Assembly: GCA_041946965.1 (NCBI GenBank)
Contig: JBHGBM010000079.1
Location: forward strand, 1 to 26,186
Length of the DNA: 26,186 nucleotides
Reading direction: 5' to 3'
Source: JBHGBM01 sp041946965
Lineage (GTDB): Bacteria > Acidobacteriota > Terriglobia > Bryobacterales > Bryobacteraceae
Shown: positions 22,654 to 26,186 of the stretch, one piece after another
How the letters are laid out: each line of letters starts with the position of its first letter
Position numbering within the stretch: the first letter of the stretch is position 1
Notes under the pieces: generated by a model
Told to the model about the DNA's origin: nothing
Databases searched by the model: none
What the model saw: only the letters and a program-made list of their open reading frames with translations
Program-made: the position numbers and the translations under genes

Positions 22654-23684
22654 CGGAGCAAATTGCGGTCCACGAAGGAGCCGTGGACCTTCTGGTGGCA
22701 AATGGTGCAGTTACGGAATCTCGGACTGCGCAGGTCGTGGAACGCGGGAGGCGCCACGCCCATCGCGGCCGGGTTTTGCACGGGCAGGTTGGCATGGCAT
22801 TCCAGGCAGACAAGCCGCGCATCCTGCCGCGTCAGCATGCGCGGGTTGGCGGACCCATGCGGCTGGTGGCACGTCATGCAGCCTTCCAGACGCACCGGCG
22901 CGTGTTCGAAAGTGAACGGGCCGCGCTTCTCGCCGTGGCACTTGAAACAGTTTGGATCGTTGGCGAGGGTGGTACGGACCATGCGCTCGCGCGTGCTGCC
23001 GTGAGGGTTATGGCAGTCCACGCAGCTCATCGAGCCTTCCGGCAGGGGGTGCTTGAAAGGACGCTGGAACTGCGCCCACACGGAAGGATGGCAGGCGGCG
23101 CACTGCTCGTTGATGTCCGCGCGGCGGCGCGGCACCAGGCCGAAAGGACCGTGCTTATGAACAGAGTGGCACGCCGTGCAGCTTACTTCGTTCCTGGCAT
23201 GGATGCTCTGCGCCCGGTTGATGTGTGTGCGCTCGTTGGCATGGCATTTCAGGCAGATGCGGTCCGTTTCCGCCGCCCGCTGCTTGGCGGGGTTGACGAT
23301 CTGGGTGGGGTCGGCGGATTCCGCATGGAGCGATCCGCGGCCATGGCACGATTCACATGCCTTCTCTGCCCAGCCGCGTTTCTTGTTGGTCTCCAGAACG
23401 AAGTGCGGATTGCGCTGGAAGGCGGTGACGAGATCGTCGTGGCAACCCTGGCAAACGGCGGAGCCGGCGTATTCTGCGGGTTTGGCGGCTTCGGCGGGCT
23501 TGGCCGCTTCAGCGGCGGGTGATGCGGCGGCAGGAGGCGCCTGTTCCGGCTTGGCCCCTTGAACGGGTTTCGGATCCTGAGCGGCAACGAGCGCAAGAGC
23601 GGAAAGGAAGACCGCAGCCACTCCGGCAAGCGCCGCTCGATGGCGGCGCCTGCCCCGAGGCTGCGGTCGGTTTGAGTGCGGCAT
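22650..23684 (-). CDS. MtrA/DmsE-type periplasmic decaheme c-type cytochrome
   Basis: 344 residues with ten CxxCH heme sites between residues 78 and 330: CQGCH, CESCH, CLKCH, CTACH, CAACH, CVDCH, CFKCH, CMTCH, CLECH and CTICH. Size (MtrA about 333) and heme number match the MtrA/DmsE family, the wire that carries electrons from the periplasm through the outer-membrane barrel. Start ATG 23684 (MPHSNRPQPRGRRRHRAALA, then AAVFLSALALVAAQ) puts a long, very basic signal peptide at the N-terminus; the frame stays open to 23759 but would overlap the upstream gene. A low-complexity linker rich in AKPAE repeats (about 40-70) precedes the first heme. The gap to the OmcA/MtrC gene is 16 bases, and its stop overlaps the porin start. 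Confidence 0.95.
   Translation of the reverse strand: MPHSNRPQPRGRRRHRAALAGVAAVFLSALALVAAQDPKPVQGAKPEQAPPAAASPAAEAAKPAEAAKPAEYAGSAVCQGCHDDLVTAFQRNPHFVLETNKKRGWAEKACESCHGRGSLHAESADPTQIVNPAKQRAAETDRICLKCHANERTHINRAQSIHARNEVSCTACHSVHKHGPFGLVPRRRADINEQCAACHPSVWAQFQRPFKHPLPEGSMSCVDCHNPHGSTRERMVRTTLANDPNCFKCHGEKRGPFTFEHAPVRLEGCMTCHQPHGSANPRMLTRQDARLVCLECHANLPVQNPAAMGVAPPAFHDLRSPRFRNCTICHQKVHGSFVDRNLLR
23489..23510. repeat. AKPAE-coding repeat, copy in the decaheme gene
   Basis: Partner of the copy at 22584-22605; same orientation, 905 bp away, one mismatch. Homologous recombination between the two would delete the heme region of the cytochrome and fuse the two genes, though 22 bases is short for that. 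Confidence 0.75.
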
Positions 23685-23700
23685 GTCTGGTAAGTTCAGT

Positions 23701-25842
23701 TTACCTAGCGTGTACGCGGTTGACGTTGAACTCGGCGTTGGCACCGTGGCAAACTTCACAGCTTTCCCCGAGCTCTTTCGAAGTGTTGGTCAGGGCGTGC
23801 GACGCCGCCGACGGAGTGCCATGGCACGCGGTGCAGGCGGCCGTGACCTTGCCCACGGGATTCAGCAGGCCCTGCGGATCAGTGACCTGGTTGAGGCCCC
23901 ATTGCAGCGGCAGGTTCTGCGAGCCGTCCACGTGGCACATGTTGCAGTTGCGCGTGTCGCCGGGCGAGCCCGAGGGGCTGAACGCAGGGTAACGCACTTC
24001 ACTGAAATCGTTGTGGCTGCCGCCATAACCGACCACCGTGTAGCCGCGGTTCTGTTCGTGCATCTTTTCGCCCGTATGAATCTTGTGAATCATCAGCGCG
24101 AAGTCCACTGATTGCGGAGGAAGCGCCTTGTCGGCCGGGTTGGTGGCGACCACGCGGCGGGCCTTATCAGTCTCGCTCGCGTTGTGGCACAGGATGCACT
24201 GCTCCACCTGGTTGCGGTTTTCGCCGTGCATGGAGAGGAACACGTGGCATGAGTTGCACTTCTCCGTAGTGACCACCGTGCGGCGCGGGGCCACCTTGGA
24301 GCCGTCCACGGAAAAATTGTAGACCTTGTTGATGGCGCCGTACTCGGTGGCGACTTCGCGCTTCGTCCCGGGATTGATGACCTGTTCCCGCCGCGCCTCG
24401 ATGCCGACGGTATAGGTGCCTTTCGCGTTGGCGGGGATTTTGGCCGTAAAGGTGTAAGTGCAGAGGCCGTCGTTGGAGCACTTGGCGGCGGCGCCCGCTT
24501 CCTCCGACGCGTAGCCGATGGGGCCCGCGCCGAAATCAGTGTAGCCGTAATCAATGGTGGGACCGGCCAGCACCAGGGCCAGGCGGTTCGGCCGCACGGT
24601 GAGGGTGGCGGGGTTGATGCCCTTGCCGGAAAAATCCTTCAGGGTAAAAGTGACCGTAGGGGACTTGCCCGCCGAGCCGTTTTCGACCTTGAGGATCTCG
24701 ACCACCGCGCCCGGACGCGAAGGCGACTGCGTCTCGACGGTGTGGGCGCCCTTGACGGAGGCGTCGAACTCGAACTCGCCCTGAACCTGGTGGCAGGTGC
24801 TGCACATGTTGTCGCTGGTCTGCGGCAGGTTGACGTGACCCTGGCCGGTGGCGAAATTCACGTCGTCATGGCAGGCGCCGCAAGCCGCGCGGTTCGGGGT
24901 GAGGTAGGCGGTGGCCTGAGCGGCGCCGGTGTTCTGCTCATGGCAGGTCTCGCAGCGGCGAATGTTGGCGGGGAAGCCCACCGTGGAGTAGTCCGCAACG
25001 CTCTGGTTGTGCCCGATGATCTGATACTTGCCGCCGGCCTGCACGCTGGGCAGATCTTTGCCGGCGTGGATCTTGTGGGTCATGACCGGCATGTCCACGG
25101 TGTTGCCGGTGTCGGGATCGACGGTCTGTTGGGTGTGGCACAGGACGCACAGTTCCATCGAACGGCGCGTGCCGCCGTGGAAGGCGAGCTGGTCGTGGCA
25201 CCGGTTGCAGGACGAGGTCCTGATCACGTCGCGCACGGTGGTGACCTTGGAGCCGTTGGGCACGAAGGTGAACACGTCGTCGTCGTACTGGGTGCCCATG
25301 TCGAACTCGGTCAGGTTGCGCGAGCCGTAGACGCCGATGGTATGCGTGGCGTTGCGATTGTAATTGGCAGGGGCCTTGGTCTTGAATGTGTAGACGTACT
25401 CGCCGTCGGCGACCTTTTCCCAGACGCCGCCCGAATCAGCGCCGGCCTGAATCGCGGTCTGCTTGGTGATGGGGCTGGTCTGCGAGCGGGTGGTATAGGC
25501 GCGATATTCCTTCTGGCCCGTGTCGATGGTGGCGGCGATCAGGCTCATGGAAATGGCGCCGGGGGTAATGACGCCATCGCGGTCGAGCGGAAGGCCCTTC
25601 GGATCGGTGACCCGCAGGCGGGCCTTGATGGTGCCGTCGGTGGCGATCTCGGCGGACAGGATTTTAATATTAAGGCCCGGCCGCACGAAGTTGACCAGGT
25701 TGGGGTCGGCGTAATACGCCTTATCGTGAACCGTCCAGTTGTGCTCCCGGGTAGCGCTGATCAGCGCGACGCAACCGGCCAGCAAGGCGAGCACGAGGAC
25801 GATGCGCATGGTGGCGAAACCTTTAGTAGAAGGCATCCGCAT
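23701..25842 (-). CDS. OmcA/MtrC-family decaheme c-type cytochrome (outer surface)
   Basis: 713 residues with ten CxxCH sites in two groups: five at 212-351 (CNRCH, CVLCH, CETCH, CGACH, CSTCH) and five at 529-699 (CNSCH, CILCH, CNMCH, CTACH, CEVCH). Each group is preceded by a beta-rich domain (about 30-205 and 370-525), the I-II-III-IV arrangement of MtrC and OmcA. The family mark HKIHxG occurs twice (THKIHAGKDL and IHKIHTGEKM). Start ATG 25842 follows GGAGAG (25849-25854) by six bases; other in-frame ATGs (25836, 25809, upstream to 26121) fit less well. The signal peptide ends LLAGC (Cys24), a possible lipobox that would anchor it to the outer membrane, although the hydrophobic run continues and ordinary cleavage after ISA is possible. 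It is first in the operon and would reduce external acceptors. Confidence 0.95.
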   Translation of the reverse strand: MRMPSTKGFATMRIVLVLALLAGCVALISATREHNWTVHDKAYYADPNLVNFVRPGLNIKILSAEIATDGTIKARLRVTDPKGLPLDRDGVITPGAISMSLIAATIDTGQKEYRAYTTRSQTSPITKQTAIQAGADSGGVWEKVADGEYVYTFKTKAPANYNRNATHTIGVYGSRNLTEFDMGTQYDDDVFTFVPNGSKVTTVRDVIRTSSCNRCHDQLAFHGGTRRSMELCVLCHTQQTVDPDTGNTVDMPVMTHKIHAGKDLPSVQAGGKYQIIGHNQSVADYSTVGFPANIRRCETCHEQNTGAAQATAYLTPNRAACGACHDDVNFATGQGHVNLPQTSDNMCSTCHQVQGEFEFDASVKGAHTVETQSPSRPGAVVEILKVENGSAGKSPTVTFTLKDFSGKGINPATLTVRPNRLALVLAGPTIDYGYTDFGAGPIGYASEEAGAAAKCSNDGLCTYTFTAKIPANAKGTYTVGIEARREQVINPGTKREVATEYGAINKVYNFSVDGSKVAPRRTVVTTEKCNSCHVFLSMHGENRNQVEQCILCHNASETDKARRVVATNPADKALPPQSVDFALMIHKIHTGEKMHEQNRGYTVVGYGGSHNDFSEVRYPAFSPSGSPGDTRNCNMCHVDGSQNLPLQWGLNQVTDPQGLLNPVGKVTAACTACHGTPSAASHALTNTSKELGESCEVCHGANAEFNVNRVHAR

Positions 25843-25977
25843 TCGGTTCTCTCCAGACAAGAATGACTCGAGTTCAAACAGCATCTCTCCCGCGGGGCCG
25901 TTGAAGGCGCAAGTACAGGCAGCGGGACTCTGGCGCGCAAGGAACGAAGCACATGATGGGCCACACGGGAAAACCCA

Positions 25978-26006
25978 ATGATACCCGGAACTCCCTTTAA
26001 TATCAA
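25978..26006 (-). promoter_or_regulatory. Sigma70-like promoter of the cytochrome/porin operon
   Basis: On the minus strand TTGATA (26006-26001) and TATCAT (25983-25978) are exactly 17 bp apart, each one mismatch from consensus. Transcription would begin near 25970, leaving a 5' untranslated stretch of about 130 bases before ATG 25842. I see no clear Crp or FNR palindrome. The stretch 25843-26130 (288 bp) between this operon and the tRNA holds only these promoter elements. Confidence 0.65.
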
Positions 26007-26092
26007 CCTGACGACAATTTAGACACTGCGGACTTTTTCTACACCTGCGTACTGTTACCCGGAAACTGGGTGAAATTGCGCGCGGAGGGAGA

Positions 26093-26122
26093 TTCGCGTA
26101 TGGAAGCGGGAGCGTGTACAAT
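26093..26122 (+). promoter_or_regulatory. Candidate promoter of the tRNA-Pro gene
   Basis: TTCGCG (26093-26098) and TACAAT (26117-26122), 18 bp apart, lie just before the tRNA. The -10 element is strong, the -35 weak. Transcription would start right at the mature tRNA, about eight bases downstream. Confidence 0.5.
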
Positions 26123-26130
26123 AGATTTTT

Positions 26131-26186
26131 CGGGCCGTGGCGCAGCCTGGCTAGCGCGCTTGCTTGGGGTGCAAGAGGTCCCGGGT
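26131..26186 (+). tRNA. tRNA-Pro (anticodon GGG), cut by the window end
   Basis: The acceptor strand CGGGCCG (26131-26137), D-arm GCGC-AGCCTGGCTA-GCGC (26140-26157) and anticodon arm CTTGC-TTGGGGT-GCAAG (26059+100 to 26175, i.e. 26159-26175) fold as a normal tRNA. The seven-base loop reads TTGGGGT, so positions 34-36 are GGG (26166-26168), reading CCC/CCT proline codons. The T-arm begins at the edge; the 3' acceptor strand is outside. Confidence 0.92.

Noticed and set aside
25874..25954. A short minus-strand frame with three Cys codons in the 5' leader of the cytochrome operon, starting ATG 25954
   Set aside because: It could be imagined as a cysteine-sensing leader, but there is no ribosome site, no hairpin with a T-run behind it and no clustering of the Cys codons. 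Chance is sufficient.
26057..26071. ACCCGG-AAA-CTGGGT palindrome upstream of the tRNA and the cytochrome promoter as a regulator site
   Set aside because: It is a single short repeat with a wobble pair, outside both promoter cores and unlike Crp or FNR sites; insufficient support.
25843..26121. N-terminal extension of the OmcA/MtrC-type protein to 26121
   Set aside because: The frame is open, but the extension is not signal-like, overlaps the predicted promoter, and a good ribosome site precedes ATG 25842.
1..26186. CRISPR arrays, insertion sequences, integrases and prophage genes
   Set aside because: No regularly spaced direct repeats, transposase or integrase motifs were seen on either strand.

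Overview
The window is a GC-rich bacterial chromosome segment that most likely comes from an acidobacterium of the Solibacter/Bryobacter type. The pointers are the tail of a VWFA-related acidobacterial-type protein at the left edge and a very large subtilase ending in the C-terminal domain (TIGR03437-like) that is abundant in Solibacter. This assignment is inference from remembered family distributions; no search was run.

Layout. 1-1190: tail of a VWFA-related protein, a ribbon-helix-helix/MazF-type toxin-antitoxin pair with repeated operator half-sites, and a small CxxC protein. 1288-3454: an exported S41 C-terminal processing protease overlapped by a 4'-phosphopantetheinyl transferase. 3478-8716: a branched-chain amino acid operon, ilvB-ilvN-ilvC-cimA, preceded by a 37-codon leader peptide very rich in Ile/Val and by an intrinsic terminator, which together form a transcription attenuator. 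8795-11091 (minus strand): a small antibiotic-biosynthesis-monooxygenase-type protein coupled through an ATGA overlap to an exported two-domain protein, enolase superfamily plus a DUF6807/PmoA-like domain. 11144-12595: a promoter, a yybP-ykoY (manganese) riboswitch-like leader, and a cation/calcium exchanger family membrane protein. 12618-15656: dnaB with a perfect DnaA box in its upstream region, then a small lipoprotein and an exported PHP phosphodiesterase. 15741-19930: the subtilase and a 2-hydroxyacid dehydrogenase that carries a signal peptide.

19931-25842 (all minus strand; transcribed right to left) is the most striking part. It holds an OmcA/MtrC-type decaheme cytochrome with a possible lipobox, then an MtrA/DmsE-type decaheme periplasmic cytochrome, then an MtrB-like outer-membrane barrel whose start codon overlaps the cytochrome stop, then a Crp/Fnr-family regulator. 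The order and sizes match a complete outer-membrane electron conduit (MtrC-MtrA-MtrB) for extracellular electron transfer, with 20 CxxCH heme sites in the two cytochromes. A good sigma70-like promoter lies upstream at 25978-26006. The window ends inside a tRNA-Pro(GGG) gene on the plus strand.

How the genes work together. The ilv operon should make isoleucine from pyruvate (citramalate synthase replaces the threonine deaminase entry) and valine/leucine precursors, with expression set by how easily ribosomes translate Ile/Val codons in the leader. The KARI has cofactor-loop residues suggestive of NADH use. The exchanger is probably controlled by manganese. The cytochrome/porin genes would carry electrons from the periplasm to external acceptors. 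No inner-membrane quinol oxidase (CymA-like) is visible here, so that part of the pathway must lie elsewhere.
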